Part shown: piece by piece, positions 26,422 to 35,581 of the stretch
Layout of the letters: each line of letters starts with the position of its first letter
Numbering within the stretch: position 1 is the first letter of the stretch
The notes under the pieces: generated by a model
Database searches by the model: none
Seen by the model: the letters and a program-made list of their open reading frames with translations, nothing else
Told to the model about the DNA's origin: nothing
Assembly: GCA_035946615.1 (NCBI GenBank)
Contig: DASYZB010000103.1
Span: 1-64,000 of the forward strand
Source of the DNA: Verrucomicrobiia bacterium
GTDB lineage: Bacteria; Verrucomicrobiota; Verrucomicrobiia; Limisphaerales; UBA8199
DNA: 64,000 nucleotides
Reading direction: 5' to 3'
Program-made: the position numbers and the translations under genes

Positions 26422-27882
26422 CTAGTACCTGTAGTGCTCCGCCTTGTACGGCCCCTCGATCGGCACGCCGATATAGTCAGCCTGTTTACGGGAAAGCTTG
26501 GTGAGCTTTACCCCGATTTTATCGAGGTGCAACCGGGCGACTTCTTCATCGAGCTTCTTGGCCAGGCGGTACACGCCGGGCTTGTACTTGTCCCGATTGC
26601 TCCACAGGTCAAGTTGCGCCAGGACCTGGTTGGTGAAGGAGTTGGACATGACGAAGCTGGGGTGGCCTTCGGCGCAACCCAGGTTCACCAGGCGCCCTTC
26701 GGCCAGCAGGTAAATGCTGCGATCACCGGGCAAGTCATACCGATCCACTTGCGGCTTGATGTTCACACGCGAAACGCCCTTGGCCGTATTCAATCGCTCC
26801 ACCTGAATCTCGTTATCGAAGTGCCCGATGTTACACACAATGGCCTGATCCTTCATCTTGAGGATGTACTCGAGCGTGATGACATCACAATTGCCGGTGC
26901 AGGTAACGTAAATGTCCGCCTCGCCGAGCGTCTCTTCGATGGTGGTCACCTCGAATCCTTCCATGGCGGCTTGGAGGGCGTTAATCGGGTCGATCTCGGT
27001 GACAATGACCCGGCAGCCAAACCCGCGCAGGCTGTGCGCGCTGCCCTTGCCCACATCGCCATAGCCGCAAACGACGGCGGTTTTGCCCGCGATCATGACC
27101 CCCAGGGCCCGCTTGAGGCCGTCCGCAAGCGACTCCCGGCACCCATACAGGTTGTCGAACTTGGATTTCGTCACCGAATCATTGACGTTGATGGCCGGCA
27201 CCAGCAGCTTGCCCGCTTCGAGCATTTGGTACAGACGATGCACCCCGGTGGTGGTTTCTTCACTGACGCCCTTCCATTCCTTCACCGCCTGGGTGAACCA
27301 GCCGGGGCGTTCCTTGGCGCAGGTCTTTAAGAGTTTCTTGATGACTTCCTCTTCGTGGCTCGAGCTCGGTGTGTTCACCCAGTCGCTGCCATGCTCCATC
27401 TCGTAACCCTTATGCAACAGCAAGGTGGCGTCTCCGCCGTCATCCACTATCAGCTCCGGCCCTTTGCCCCCGGGATGCGTCAGCGCCAAGAGCGTAAAGT
27501 CCCAATACTGTTCAAGTGATTCACCTTTAAATGCGAACACCGGAAAACCCGCCTTGGCAATCGCTGCAGCGGCATGGTCCTGCGTGCTGAAGATATTGCA
27601 GCTTGCCCAGCGCACGGATGCGCCGAGCTCGGCCAGTGTTTCAATGAGAACTGCCGTCTCGATGGTCATGTGCAGCGAGCCCGATAAGCGCAAGCCGCTG
27701 AATGGTTTTTGCGCGCCATATTTCTCCCGCACTGCCATCAAGCCCGGCATCTCCTGCTCTGCCACGGAGATTTCCTTGCGACCCCATTCCGCCAGGCTGA
27801 GGTCCTTTACGTTGAAATCGGTCCGGGTCTTGCCGCTGGTTGGCGCGGCCTTTTTACCGTTGTTTTTTGTGATCGTTGGCAT
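26422..27882 (-). CDS. ahcY: Adenosylhomocysteinase (SAH hydrolase)
   Basis: A 486-residue enzyme that cleaves S-adenosylhomocysteine to homocysteine and adenosine, recycling the inhibitor formed by methyltransferases. It shows [22 protein letters not shown], the NAD-binding [13 protein letters not shown], the TGNCDVIT segment, the [11 protein letters not shown] segment and the C-terminal PYKAEHYRY closing the active site. The length and the insert typical of bacterial and plant enzymes (about residues 150-190) are both present. It starts 36 bp after metK, which makes an operon and gives a complete supply-and-recycle pair for the methyl cycle. Confidence 0.98.
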   Translation of the reverse strand: MPTITKNNGKKAAPTSGKTRTDFNVKDLSLAEWGRKEISVAEQEMPGLMAVREKYGAQKPFSGLRLSGSLHMTIETAVLIETLAELGASVRWASCNIFSTQDHAAAAIAKAGFPVFAFKGESLEQYWDFTLLALTHPGGKGPELIVDDGGDATLLLHKGYEMEHGSDWVNTPSSSHEEEVIKKLLKTCAKERPGWFTQAVKEWKGVSEETTTGVHRLYQMLEAGKLLVPAINVNDSVTKSKFDNLYGCRESLADGLKRALGVMIAGKTAVVCGYGDVGKGSAHSLRGFGCRVIVTEIDPINALQAAMEGFEVTTIEETLGEADIYVTCTGNCDVITLEYILKMKDQAIVCNIGHFDNEIQVERLNTAKGVSRVNIKPQVDRYDLPGDRSIYLLAEGRLVNLGCAEGHPSFVMSNSFTNQVLAQLDLWSNRDKYKPGVYRLAKKLDEEVARLHLDKIGVKLTKLSRKQADYIGVPIEGPYKAEHYRY

Positions 27883-27918
27883 AATGAAAAGCTAAAGTTC
27901 TTTTAAAATCAAATCGTT

Positions 27919-29217
27919 TCAGGCGCTGACTTGCGGACGAGCGCCTGCCGATTGGCCGGGACGCGACCCCGCGGGAGCGCTCGGACGGCCATTGGCTAGC
28001 GCGGCGGCGCGCTTCAAAGAGACCGCCGCCACCGGTTGGGCGTAGCGGGCCACCGCCCGGCGCAGGGCATCCACTTTATCGGTTTTTTCCCATGTGATGT
28101 CCGGGTCGTTCTTGCCGAAGTGCCCGTAGTTGGTGGTCTTGGAGTAAATCGGACGCAGCAGGTTGAGCTGCTTGATAATCTGGGCCGGTTTGAAACTGAA
28201 GACTTCGCAAACGGCCCGCTCGATGTCCTCGTCGCTCACAACGCCCGTCCCAAAGGTATTCACGCAGACGGAGACCGGGTCGGGATAGCCAATCGCGTAG
28301 GCGAACTGAATCTCGGCGCTCGAAGCCAGTCCAGATGCGACAATGTTCTTCGCCACATACCGGCCCATGTAGGCCGCGCTGCGGTCCACCTTTGAAGGGT
28401 CCTTGCCGCTAAAAGCCCCGCCCCCGTGCCGCCCCATCCCGCCGTAGCTGTCCACGATAATCTTGCGCCCGGTCAAACCCGTATCACCCTGAGGGCCGCC
28501 GGTGACAAAGCGGCCAGTCGGATTGATCAGGTACTTCGTCTCACGGGTCAATAAATCCTTTGGCAATGTCTTTTTAATGACCTCTTCGATGCAGAATTCC
28601 TTGATGGTGTTATGCTCGACATCCGCGCTGTGCTGGGTGGAAATCACCACGTTGGTAATCTCGACCGGCTGGTCTTTCGCATACCGCACCGAGACCTGGC
28701 TCTTGGCATCGGGTCGGAGCCATTTGACCTTCCCGTTCTTGCGAATCCGGGTTAACGCCCGGCCCAATTGGTGGGCATACATGATGGGCGCGGGCATCAG
28801 CTCGGGCGTCTCGTTGGTCGCGTAACCGAACATCAAACCTTGGTCGCCGGCCCCCTGTTCAGCCGTTTCCTTGCCCTTGGCTTTGCGCGCATCGACACCC
28901 TGCGCAATGTCGGAGCTTTGCGAAGTAATCGCGTTCAGGATGAGGACCTTGTCCGCATGAAACACATCATCGGCATGGGTATAACCGATGTCACGAATCG
29001 CCTGCCGGGCGATCTCATTGTAGTCCAGCTTGGCTTTGGTGGTGATTTCCCCGCCCACCACCACTAAATTGCACTTGGCGTACGTCTCGCATGCCACCCG
29101 GCTGTAGGGGTCCTGCGCCAGGCAGGCGTCCAGCACCGCATCGGAAATCGTATCGCAGACTTTGTCCGGGTGGCCCTCGCCGACGGACTCGGAAGAAAAG
29201 ATAAAGTTTTTGCTCAT
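27919..29217 (-). CDS. metK: S-adenosylmethionine synthetase
   Basis: A 432-residue enzyme that makes SAM from methionine and ATP. Motifs are [16 protein letters not shown] at the start, [16 protein letters not shown], the phosphate-binding [16 protein letters not shown] and the C-terminal AYAIG-P-PVS. At the end there is a 35-residue Ala/Pro/Arg-rich tail ([18 protein letters not shown]) that is unusual for MetK. An ATG 21 bases upstream gives MQPQPNL extra; the start at 29217 ([11 protein letters not shown]) fits the family. Transcription is expected from a promoter at about 29265-29292, overlapped by a palindrome. ahcY follows 36 bp downstream. Confidence 0.97.
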   Translation of the reverse strand: MSKNFIFSSESVGEGHPDKVCDTISDAVLDACLAQDPYSRVACETYAKCNLVVVGGEITTKAKLDYNEIARQAIRDIGYTHADDVFHADKVLILNAITSQSSDIAQGVDARKAKGKETAEQGAGDQGLMFGYATNETPELMPAPIMYAHQLGRALTRIRKNGKVKWLRPDAKSQVSVRYAKDQPVEITNVVISTQHSADVEHNTIKEFCIEEVIKKTLPKDLLTRETKYLINPTGRFVTGGPQGDTGLTGRKIIVDSYGGMGRHGGGAFSGKDPSKVDRSAAYMGRYVAKNIVASGLASSAEIQFAYAIGYPDPVSVCVNTFGTGVVSDEDIERAVCEVFSFKPAQIIKQLNLLRPIYSKTTNYGHFGKNDPDITWEKTDKVDALRRAVARYAQPVAAVSLKRAAALANGRPSAPAGSRPGQSAGARPQVSA

Positions 29218-29251
29218 GAGATTAGGCTGTGGCTGCAAGTTTCATATTGAC

Positions 29252-29292
29252 GTATCAGGATAAGATGATACATGACCCACTGTATCCGTCAA
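29252..29292 (-). promoter_or_regulatory. Predicted metK promoter overlapped by a palindromic operator
   Basis: On the minus strand TTGACG (plus coordinates 29287-29292) and TATCAT (29265-29270) are separated by 16 bp, giving a good -35/-10 pair aimed at metK. A perfect 6-bp inverted repeat, GTATCA-N8-TGATAC (29252-29271), covers the -10 box and probable start site, the classic place for a repressor. The wider region also forms an 8-bp closed stem TATTGACG/CGTCAATA (29245-29252 and 29287-29294). Confidence 0.6.
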
Positions 29293-29450
29293 TAGGCAAA
29301 GCGGCTTTTTAACAGCTTTTTATTTGCCGAGAACTGCCTGTCGGAAGGCCGAGTTCCACGAGGGCCTACTTTTTCGGCACAGGTAATGAGGACTATAGAA
29401 GTAATTAAATGACCTTGCGGTAATGCAAAGAAGCATGTTAGGTTTTCGGC

Positions 29451-29708
29451 ATGGTGACATCCACATTAACGGATAAGGGACAGACCACCGTTCCGCAAGA
29501 AATTCGGGATGCGCTCAAGGTGAAACCTCGCCAGCGCCTGACCTGGTCGTTGCGAGAAGATGGCTCGGCCATTGTGCGGCCACAGCGCAGTGCCCTCGAG
29601 TTGTTTGGCAGCCTCCGGTCCGCCAAAAAATTTCCGGGCCGCGCGGTTGAGCGGGAAAGCGCAGCACGAGCGGCCAGCCTGCAGGCTGCTCGAGAAGGTT
29701 TGGAATAA
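29451..29708 (+). CDS. vapB: AbrB/SpoVT-type antitoxin (VapB-like)
   Basis: An 85-residue protein with an N-terminal swapped-hairpin DNA-binding domain: TSTLTDKGQTTVPQEIRDAL and then KVKPRQRLTWSLREDGSAIV. The C-terminal part, rich in Ala and Arg, would hold the toxin. The stop codon is followed at once by the start codon of the PIN-domain gene, the normal toxin-antitoxin order. It is divergent from metK, about 230 bp from its start codon. Confidence 0.9.
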   Translation: MVTSTLTDKGQTTVPQEIRDALKVKPRQRLTWSLREDGSAIVRPQRSALELFGSLRSAKKFPGRAVERESAARAASLQAAREGLE

Positions 29709-30125
29709 ATGGCCTCCCAGCACCAGTTGGTGGATACGAATGTTTTGATTCGGTTTTTCACTGGAGACCCTCCCGAGATGGCGCAGAAGGCCCGCCGTCT
29801 GGTTGAGCGAGCCGACAGAGGAGAGGTCCTTGTGACAATCTTGCCTCTCATCCTTGCCGAAGCGTTTTATACCCTCGAATCTTTTTACGAAATGAAACGG
29901 GCGCCCATTGCTCAAAAGTTCTTGGATTTTCTGCAAGCTCGTGGCATCCAGGCCATGGAGTTGTCGCGTCTGTTGGATGCCCTGAAGAGATGCCGCGACG
30001 GCAATGCTCATTTTGCAGATGCTTATCTGGCGGCCTCGGCGGTGGAATTAAAACATCCTATTGCGTCCTTTGATACGGATTTTGACAAATTCAAAGGCGT
30101 GCAGCGCGTCGAGCCAGAGAATTAG
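29709..30125 (+). CDS. vapC: PIN-domain ribonuclease toxin (VapC-like)
   Basis: A 138-residue PIN-domain nuclease. The acidic metal-binding set is visible as Asp9 in LVDTNVLIRF, Glu in ILAEAFYTLE, Asp in HFADAYLAA and the closing SFDTDFDKF. VapC toxins cut tRNA or rRNA when the antitoxin is lost. It starts directly after vapB and ends two bases before the GTG of the ArsR-methyltransferase gene, so the three genes form one transcription unit. Confidence 0.92.
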   Translation: MASQHQLVDTNVLIRFFTGDPPEMAQKARRLVERADRGEVLVTILPLILAEAFYTLESFYEMKRAPIAQKFLDFLQARGIQAMELSRLLDALKRCRDGNAHFADAYLAASAVELKHPIASFDTDFDKFKGVQRVEPEN

Positions 30126-30127
30126 CC

Positions 30128-31057
30128 GTGTCCTCGACCCTTAAATCCCTTCGGGCGCTGTCGGACCCGACGCGGCTGCGCATTGTAGCATGTCTCGAGA
30201 AGGACGAATTGTCGGTCAACGAGCTGCAGGAAATCACGCGGATGGGCCAGTCGCGGATTTCGACCCACTTAGGATTATTGCAGGATTCGGGGCTGGTCCA
30301 GTCCCGACGGGAGGGCAAGCGGACCTTTTACAAACTGAATGCGCAGGCCAACGGGACGGTGCGCGAGTTTATTCAGCTTGCCATTCGGGGGGCGCGGGAA
30401 CTGCCTGAACACGGCGGGGACGAGATCAACCTCAAGCGAGTTCTCAATAGACGGCGGGAACAGGCGCAGGTCTATTTCAATCAGGTGGCGGGCCGTTTTG
30501 ACCGGGTGTATGGGCCTGGGCGTTCGTGGCAGGCTTTTGGCCATCTGCTGTTGCGAATTCTGCCGCCGCTGGTAGTAGCCGACCTCGGGGCCGGTGAAGG
30601 ACTGCTCAGCGAGTTGCTGGCGCGGCGGTGCAGAAAGGTCATCGCCGTCGATAATTCAGAGAAGATCGTCGCCTTTGGCGCCGCCAAAGCCAAAAAGAAT
30701 AATCTCAAGAATCTCGAATTCCGTCTCGGGGACCTGCAGAACCCGCCCATTGAGGCGGAAAGCGTGGACCTGGTTATTCTGAGCCAGGCATTGCATCACG
30801 CGGAGGAGCCGTCCAAAGCGGTAGCGGGCGTCTATAAGATTCTCAAACCAGGCGGGCAGATATTGATTCTGGACTTAGCCCGGCACCATTTTGAAAGCGC
30901 GCACCAACTGTATGGGGACCGCTGGCTGGGGTTTGCCGAGAGCGACCTGAATCGCTGGCTGGAGGCGGCGGGGTTCAAGAAGATTGAAATCAATATTGTC
31001 GCGCGCGAGGAGCAACCTCCTCATTTTGAGACGATTCTGGCAGGCGGCCACAAATAG
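30128..31057 (+). CDS. ArsR-type regulator fused to a SAM methyltransferase domain
   Basis: A 309-residue two-domain protein starting with GTG. Residues about 5-75 form an ArsR-type winged helix (LRALSDPTRLRIVACLEKDE, then MGQSRISTHLGLLQDSGLV). Residues about 100-309 form a class I methyltransferase fold with motif I VVADLGAGEGLLSELLA, an acidic motif II (VIAVDNSEKIV) and SQALHHAEEP. Fusions of this type include SahR, which in Proteobacteria senses SAH and controls methionine-cycle genes. The position near metK-ahcY fits that role. No metal-binding Cys pair of classical ArsR is seen in the HTH. Whether the C-terminal domain has methyltransferase activity or only senses SAM/SAH is open. Confidence 0.88.
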   Translation: MSSTLKSLRALSDPTRLRIVACLEKDELSVNELQEITRMGQSRISTHLGLLQDSGLVQSRREGKRTFYKLNAQANGTVREFIQLAIRGARELPEHGGDEINLKRVLNRRREQAQVYFNQVAGRFDRVYGPGRSWQAFGHLLLRILPPLVVADLGAGEGLLSELLARRCRKVIAVDNSEKIVAFGAAKAKKNNLKNLEFRLGDLQNPPIEAESVDLVILSQALHHAEEPSKAVAGVYKILKPGGQILILDLARHHFESAHQLYGDRWLGFAESDLNRWLEAAGFKKIEINIVAREEQPPHFETILAGGHK

Positions 31058-31246
31058 CCTCGGCGGGACCGCCGCTCCATATCTCATCAGCAGGCGAATC
31101 GCTCAGGGGCTCGTGGACCTCGTCCTGCCCCATTTGAAGATGCTGGATTGAAGTTTACGGGTTTTCCCCTAGGCTTTCGGGCTACGAGATCGCGGGTTGC
31201 GGGCCGGCGCCGCGGGGCGGGCCTCTGATTCGAGCGCTCGTTTTTT

Positions 31247-33133
31247 ATGGAAGGCAAGCAGGCCACCGGCCGCTATCTTGGAATCCTGACTTTAGGCGCT
31301 TTGGGCGTCGTCTATGGCGACATCGGCACCAGCCCACTATATGCGCTGCGCGAATGTTTCGGCGGCACGCACCCGCTGCCTCCGACCCATGAGAACGTCC
31401 TGGGAGTCCTGTCGCTTATCTTCTGGTCGTTGCTGCTGATAGTTTCGTTCAAGTACCTCTCGATTATCTTGCGCGCGACCAATAAAGGAGAAGGCGGCAT
31501 CCTGGCCATTATGGCCCTGGCATTTTCGAGACATTCTCCGGGAGCAGGGCGGCGGCGGGCGCTGCTGGTGGGCTTGGGCGTGTTTGGCGCCGCCCTGCTT
31601 TATGGCGATGGAATGATAACGCCGGCCATCTCGGTGCTCAGCGCTATCGAGGGGCTCGAGGTGGCCACTCCCACTTTCGAGCCCTTTATCATACCATTGA
31701 CCATCCTGACGCTCATTTTCTTGTTCGCAGCCCAGAGCCATGGGACCGGGCGAGTGGGGGCCATTTTCGGCCCGATTATGACGGTGTGGTTTGGGTCGCT
31801 TGCAGTGTTGGGGATTGCGGGAATCCGCCACCAGCCGCAGGTGCTCTTCTCGCTCAACCCGGCCCTGGGTCTGCGGTTCCTGGTCACCAACGGATGGGAC
31901 GGCTTTGTCGTATTGGGGGCGGTGTTTCTTGCCGTCACCGGCGCCGAGGCACTCTACGCCGACGTGGGCCATTTTGGGGCCAGGCCAATTCGGATTGCCT
32001 GGTTTTCCATCGTGCTGCCGGGGTTGTTCCTCAATTACCTCGGCCAGGGCGCTCTTATTTTACACGACCCCAAAGCCATCGAGAACCCCTTTTACATCCT
32101 TGCGCCGCACTCGGCTCTGTATCCGCTGGTTGTTCTCTCGACGGCTGCTACCGTGATTGCGTCGCAGGCACTCATTTCGGGGGCTTTTTCTCTCACCATC
32201 CAGGCGATTCAATTGGGGTATCTGCCGCGGATGGCTGTCAAGCACACCTCGTCGCTGGAGCGGGGCCAGATATATCTGCCGCATGTGAACTGGGCCCTCA
32301 TGGTGGCCTGCATTGGTCTGGTGTTGGGATTCCAATCTTCCAGCAACATGGCCGCCGCCTACGGCATCGCAGTGACCCTCACGATGCTTTGCACGACGGT
32401 GCTGTTTTATTTCGCAGCCCGGAGAGTTTGGGAATGGAGCGCCGTGCGCGCCGGGTCGCTCTGCGCCTTATTCCTCATTGTCGAGAGCGCATTTTTTGCC
32501 GCCAACCTGTTGAAGGTGCTTAACGGAGGTTGGTTCCCTCTGGCGATGGGACTTATCATTTTTACCCTGATGGCCACTTGGAAGAAGGGACGGCGCCTGG
32601 TCTGGAACAAGCTGCGCCCGGCTTCGATGCCGCTGGAAATGTTCCTGGATAATATCGAGTCGAGCAAAAACATCTCGCGCGTTCCCGGCACCGCTTTATT
32701 CATGACCGCCAATCCCGAAGGCACCCCCATCGCGCTGCTGCATAATCTCAAACACAATAAGGTCCTCCATGAGCGCAATCTCATTCTCACCATTCTCACC
32801 GATGAAGTGCCCCAGGTGAATCCTGAAAAGCGTGTTGAAATAGAAGAACTGGCCGCCGGTTTTCATCGCATGATTGCCCATTACGGGTTTATGGAGGAGC
32901 CCAATGTGCCGGACCTTCTAGCCGGGGCGCGCCTGGAAGGAAAGCCAATCAGCCTGAATAACACCACATTCTTTTTGAGCCGCGAAACCATTGTCCCGAA
33001 CCGGTCCGAGTCGATGGCGCGCTGGAGGCAATGGCTCTTTGCGCTGATGGGCCGCAACGCGCAATCGGCCAGTTCGTTCTACCGCATCCCGGCCAACCGC
33101 GTGGTTGAATTAGGCATGCAAGTGGAGATTTAG
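31247..33133 (+). CDS. kup: Kup-type low-affinity potassium transporter
   Basis: A 628-residue inner-membrane potassium/proton symporter. It begins with the family signature LGALGVVYGDIGTSPLYALRECF. Twelve hydrophobic segments follow up to about residue 430, including NKGEGGILAIMAL and LLYGDGMITPAISVLSAIEGLEVATP, and the C-terminal cytoplasmic domain (about 450-628) contains MTANPEGTPIALLHNLKHNK, typical of the family. The length is normal. It is monocistronic between the ArsR-methyltransferase gene and a convergent membrane-protein gene. Confidence 0.97.
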   Translation: MEGKQATGRYLGILTLGALGVVYGDIGTSPLYALRECFGGTHPLPPTHENVLGVLSLIFWSLLLIVSFKYLSIILRATNKGEGGILAIMALAFSRHSPGAGRRRALLVGLGVFGAALLYGDGMITPAISVLSAIEGLEVATPTFEPFIIPLTILTLIFLFAAQSHGTGRVGAIFGPIMTVWFGSLAVLGIAGIRHQPQVLFSLNPALGLRFLVTNGWDGFVVLGAVFLAVTGAEALYADVGHFGARPIRIAWFSIVLPGLFLNYLGQGALILHDPKAIENPFYILAPHSALYPLVVLSTAATVIASQALISGAFSLTIQAIQLGYLPRMAVKHTSSLERGQIYLPHVNWALMVACIGLVLGFQSSSNMAAAYGIAVTLTMLCTTVLFYFAARRVWEWSAVRAGSLCALFLIVESAFFAANLLKVLNGGWFPLAMGLIIFTLMATWKKGRRLVWNKLRPASMPLEMFLDNIESSKNISRVPGTALFMTANPEGTPIALLHNLKHNKVLHERNLILTILTDEVPQVNPEKRVEIEELAAGFHRMIAHYGFMEEPNVPDLLAGARLEGKPISLNNTTFFLSRETIVPNRSESMARWRQWLFALMGRNAQSASSFYRIPANRVVELGMQVEI

Positions 33134-33161
33134 CAGTTGGGAAAGGATGAGGGAGGAGAGG

Positions 33162-34211
33162 CTAGACTCCCACCAAATTGCGCTGGCAATCGAGTTTCTC
33201 TCGCGTATCGGCTCGCCCAATCTGCCGGAGCAAAACGAACAAAATCAGCCCGTCCACCGCTGCGGTGATGAGCGCTCGCACGGGGTCCTTTCCAGGAATG
33301 CTTACAAAGACCGTAGCCTGCGCCGCGTTGTGCAAATACCACCCAACCCCAAAGAACAAGAAGCTCGGCAGAGCAAGCCAATGCTGTCGCCGCAGGAGCC
33401 AGGCATACAGCACGATGACGGCCACCCAGGCCAGGAAGAATCCCGCCGGCGGTGCTTTGGCCGAGGCGAGCGCCCCTAATCCCCAGAACGGAATTAAAAT
33501 GCTGAACCCAAGAAGGAGCGGTTTGATTGCCAAATGGGAAGGGCGGTTGAGCACTGTCCCTTTCAACGCCCCTCCCAAAAGGAACCCTGCACTCATCAAC
33601 GCCAACAGGACCACGAGCTGCCTGGGGGTCCCTTTCAATCCCTTGGCTGAGGCGCCCAAAAAGACGGCACAAGCCAGGAGCATTACCAGACAACCAACAG
33701 CCAGCGCGATTTTGCCATTGAGCCACGGCCGGTCTTTTGTTTGCGGAAAAAAATGGTGCGTCAGAAGAATTGGGAACATCACTGAGGCGCAGGCATGCCA
33801 GGCGCCTATACCTGCCGCCCAGGGAAAGCTAATCCCCAGCCAGTAGCCGTAATGGTCGTAGAGCGCAATGGGAAGATTTCTTTCAACAATAAGCGTCTTT
33901 GCGAGCAGTCCCTCGTTAAACACCGAGTAGGCCAGTCCCAACAAAAACAGACCCGCCAAACCAATGCGGCAGCGGACGGCCAATTCCCGCACCAGCAAGA
34001 CGGCCATTCCGTATCCGACGAAAAGAAAGAGCAAAAGCCCGGGGTTCGGGAAGCCGGCCAGGGGCGTGCTGCCGGAAAACAATTCGGGAAGGACCGTGGC
34101 AAGCACCAGCAGGGTGGCAATTGGCCGGGCCCGGCCCGCGGCCCGATGTGATTGCTCTGAGAGTCCGGTGGAATTCATAGTTAGGGACGATTGCAAAATC
34201 CCCGTGTTCAT
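33162..34211 (-). CDS. Polytopic membrane protein of unknown function
   Basis: A 349-residue protein with about ten hydrophobic segments after a 30-residue polar start. The motif LAYSVFNEGLLAKTLIVERN and the following ALYDHYGYWLGISFPWA are distinctive but match no family I recognise. The ATG at 34178 (MNSTGLSEQ) would give 338 residues and is an equally good start. It lies convergent to kup with a gap of 28 bp, and about 50 bp after the UbiB-like gene on the same strand. Confidence 0.65.
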   Translation of the reverse strand: MNTGILQSSLTMNSTGLSEQSHRAAGRARPIATLLVLATVLPELFSGSTPLAGFPNPGLLLFLFVGYGMAVLLVRELAVRCRIGLAGLFLLGLAYSVFNEGLLAKTLIVERNLPIALYDHYGYWLGISFPWAAGIGAWHACASVMFPILLTHHFFPQTKDRPWLNGKIALAVGCLVMLLACAVFLGASAKGLKGTPRQLVVLLALMSAGFLLGGALKGTVLNRPSHLAIKPLLLGFSILIPFWGLGALASAKAPPAGFFLAWVAVIVLYAWLLRRQHWLALPSFLFFGVGWYLHNAAQATVFVSIPGKDPVRALITAAVDGLILFVLLRQIGRADTREKLDCQRNLVGV

Positions 34212-34264
34212 TCAAGAGCAGCAAGTCCTGCATGCTCCGTGCTGAGTCGTCCATGGCCTTCCCT

Positions 34265-35581
34265 TTACTTTGGGCCCATCCCTTCCACCCTCCGCCACAC
34301 TGTCGCTACGTCCACTTTGGAGCCCAGACGGTGCAACAAGCTGTAGAGCCCAAGCTCTGCCCTGGAGACGAATGCGAACTCGGGATTGGTTATCTTGTCC
34401 TTCACAGCTCTTCTGAGGGCGCGGCTGAGCATGTTGAGCGATTCCGCTTTGCCAAAATCGACTTTCGATCCTGTAGCGCGGCCTTCGGGGAAAAGGATAG
34501 CCGCCATCTCTTCGAGTGTGGACAACATCTTTCGCGCCCGGGCATAGGGCGCCTTGGTTCCGAACACGTGCCGCAGCACCCGTTGGGCGTCCTTGTCGCC
34601 CCGCCTCCAGGCCCGCTCGACACACGAGCGGATCAGGTCCCCTGCATCAAAACCAATGCCCTTGACACAGCCAAAATCCACCAGGCCAATTTGGCCGCCG
34701 GGCGCGAACAGGTAATTGCCCGGATGATGATCGGCATGCAGTGCCTTAAGCCAATGCAGTTGGAAATAAAACAACTCGATCAGCCGTTCCCCGAGCAGGT
34801 CCCGCACCGATGGGGAGGGCCGTTTCTTCAAGAATTCCCCCACGTTTTCTCCTTCGACGAACGACATGGTCAGGACCCGCTCGGCTGTCAGCCCCGGATG
34901 AACTTTGGGAATGCTCAGATACTCGAACCGGCGCAATCCGCTGGCGAAGGATTCGATGTTCCTGGCCTCGTGAATATAGTCGGTTTCCTCCAGAAAACCG
35001 CGCTGCACCTCGTCCAGGATGGCTTTTGGCAAATGCCCGCTGGCCCGGGCCGGAAGCATGGCTGACCTCAGCAATTTGAAATCGCTTTCAATGGAAGACC
35101 GAATGGCCGGATACTGAATCTTCACGGCTGCCTTTTCGCCCTCTTTGGTCCGCGCGCGATGGACCTGCCCCAGCGAGGCGGCGGCAAAGGGCTCGGGTTC
35201 AAACTCTGCCAGCACTTCTTCAGGGTATTTGCCCAGGGCAGCCTTGAATTGAGCCCGGGCCAGAGTGGGATGCATGGCCGGAGCGCTCATTTGAAGTTGG
35301 CTGAGTTCCTCGATAGCTTCGGCGGGCAAGGCATGGGTTTGCAGACTCAACAATTGGCCCAGTTTCATCGCCGCGCCTTTGAGCGAGCCCAACTCCCGGC
35401 GCACCTGCTTCGAGGCCCGCTCCTCAAAGGCCCGCTGGCGTTTGTCCCGCGTTGCTTCGCCCCAGAAAAGATTCTGCGCCTGGTAACCCAGGTAGCTGCC
35501 GGTCAGGCTCAATCCCAGCCGGCCCAGGCGCAAGCCACGGCTCACGATGCCGGCAGAAGCCCCTTTCCTTACCATTCCCAT
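34265..35581 (-). CDS. UbiB/ABC1/AarF-family atypical kinase
   Basis: A 438-residue protein of the UbiB (ABC1/ADCK) protein-kinase-like family. The KxGQ motif is LKGAAMKLGQLLSLQT at about residues 68-85. The Ala-rich loop reads EPFAAASLGQVHRA, the ATP Lys is in AAVKIQYP, and the catalytic and metal segments are ALHADHHPGNY and LVDFGCVKG. These proteins are linked to ubiquinone or other isoprenoid-lipid biology and have ATPase activity. Its start overlaps the end of the TetR gene by 13 bases, so they are translationally linked. The TetR protein therefore probably controls it. Ubiquinone biosynthesis genes are not near. Confidence 0.92.
   Translation of the reverse strand: MGMVRKGASAGIVSRGLRLGRLGLSLTGSYLGYQAQNLFWGEATRDKRQRAFEERASKQVRRELGSLKGAAMKLGQLLSLQTHALPAEAIEELSQLQMSAPAMHPTLARAQFKAALGKYPEEVLAEFEPEPFAAASLGQVHRARTKEGEKAAVKIQYPAIRSSIESDFKLLRSAMLPARASGHLPKAILDEVQRGFLEETDYIHEARNIESFASGLRRFEYLSIPKVHPGLTAERVLTMSFVEGENVGEFLKKRPSPSVRDLLGERLIELFYFQLHWLKALHADHHPGNYLFAPGGQIGLVDFGCVKGIGFDAGDLIRSCVERAWRRGDKDAQRVLRHVFGTKAPYARARKMLSTLEEMAAILFPEGRATGSKVDFGKAESLNMLSRALRRAVKDKITNPEFAFVSRAELGLYSLLHRLGSKVDVATVWRRVEGMGPK

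Noticed and set aside
26401-27330. 309-codon frame antisense to ahcY
   Set aside because: It lies wholly over a gene with end-to-end family motifs, and its His/Gln/Arg-rich composition is that of a shadow frame.
29295-29450. Known SAM or SAH riboswitch in the metK leader
   Set aside because: I looked for conserved riboswitch elements on the minus strand. There is a hairpin at about 29335-29365, but it lies upstream of the predicted promoter and does not match a class I know.
31058-31246. c-di-AMP (ydaO) riboswitch upstream of kup
   Set aside because: The conserved core words of that class were not visible, and the region is just GC-rich.
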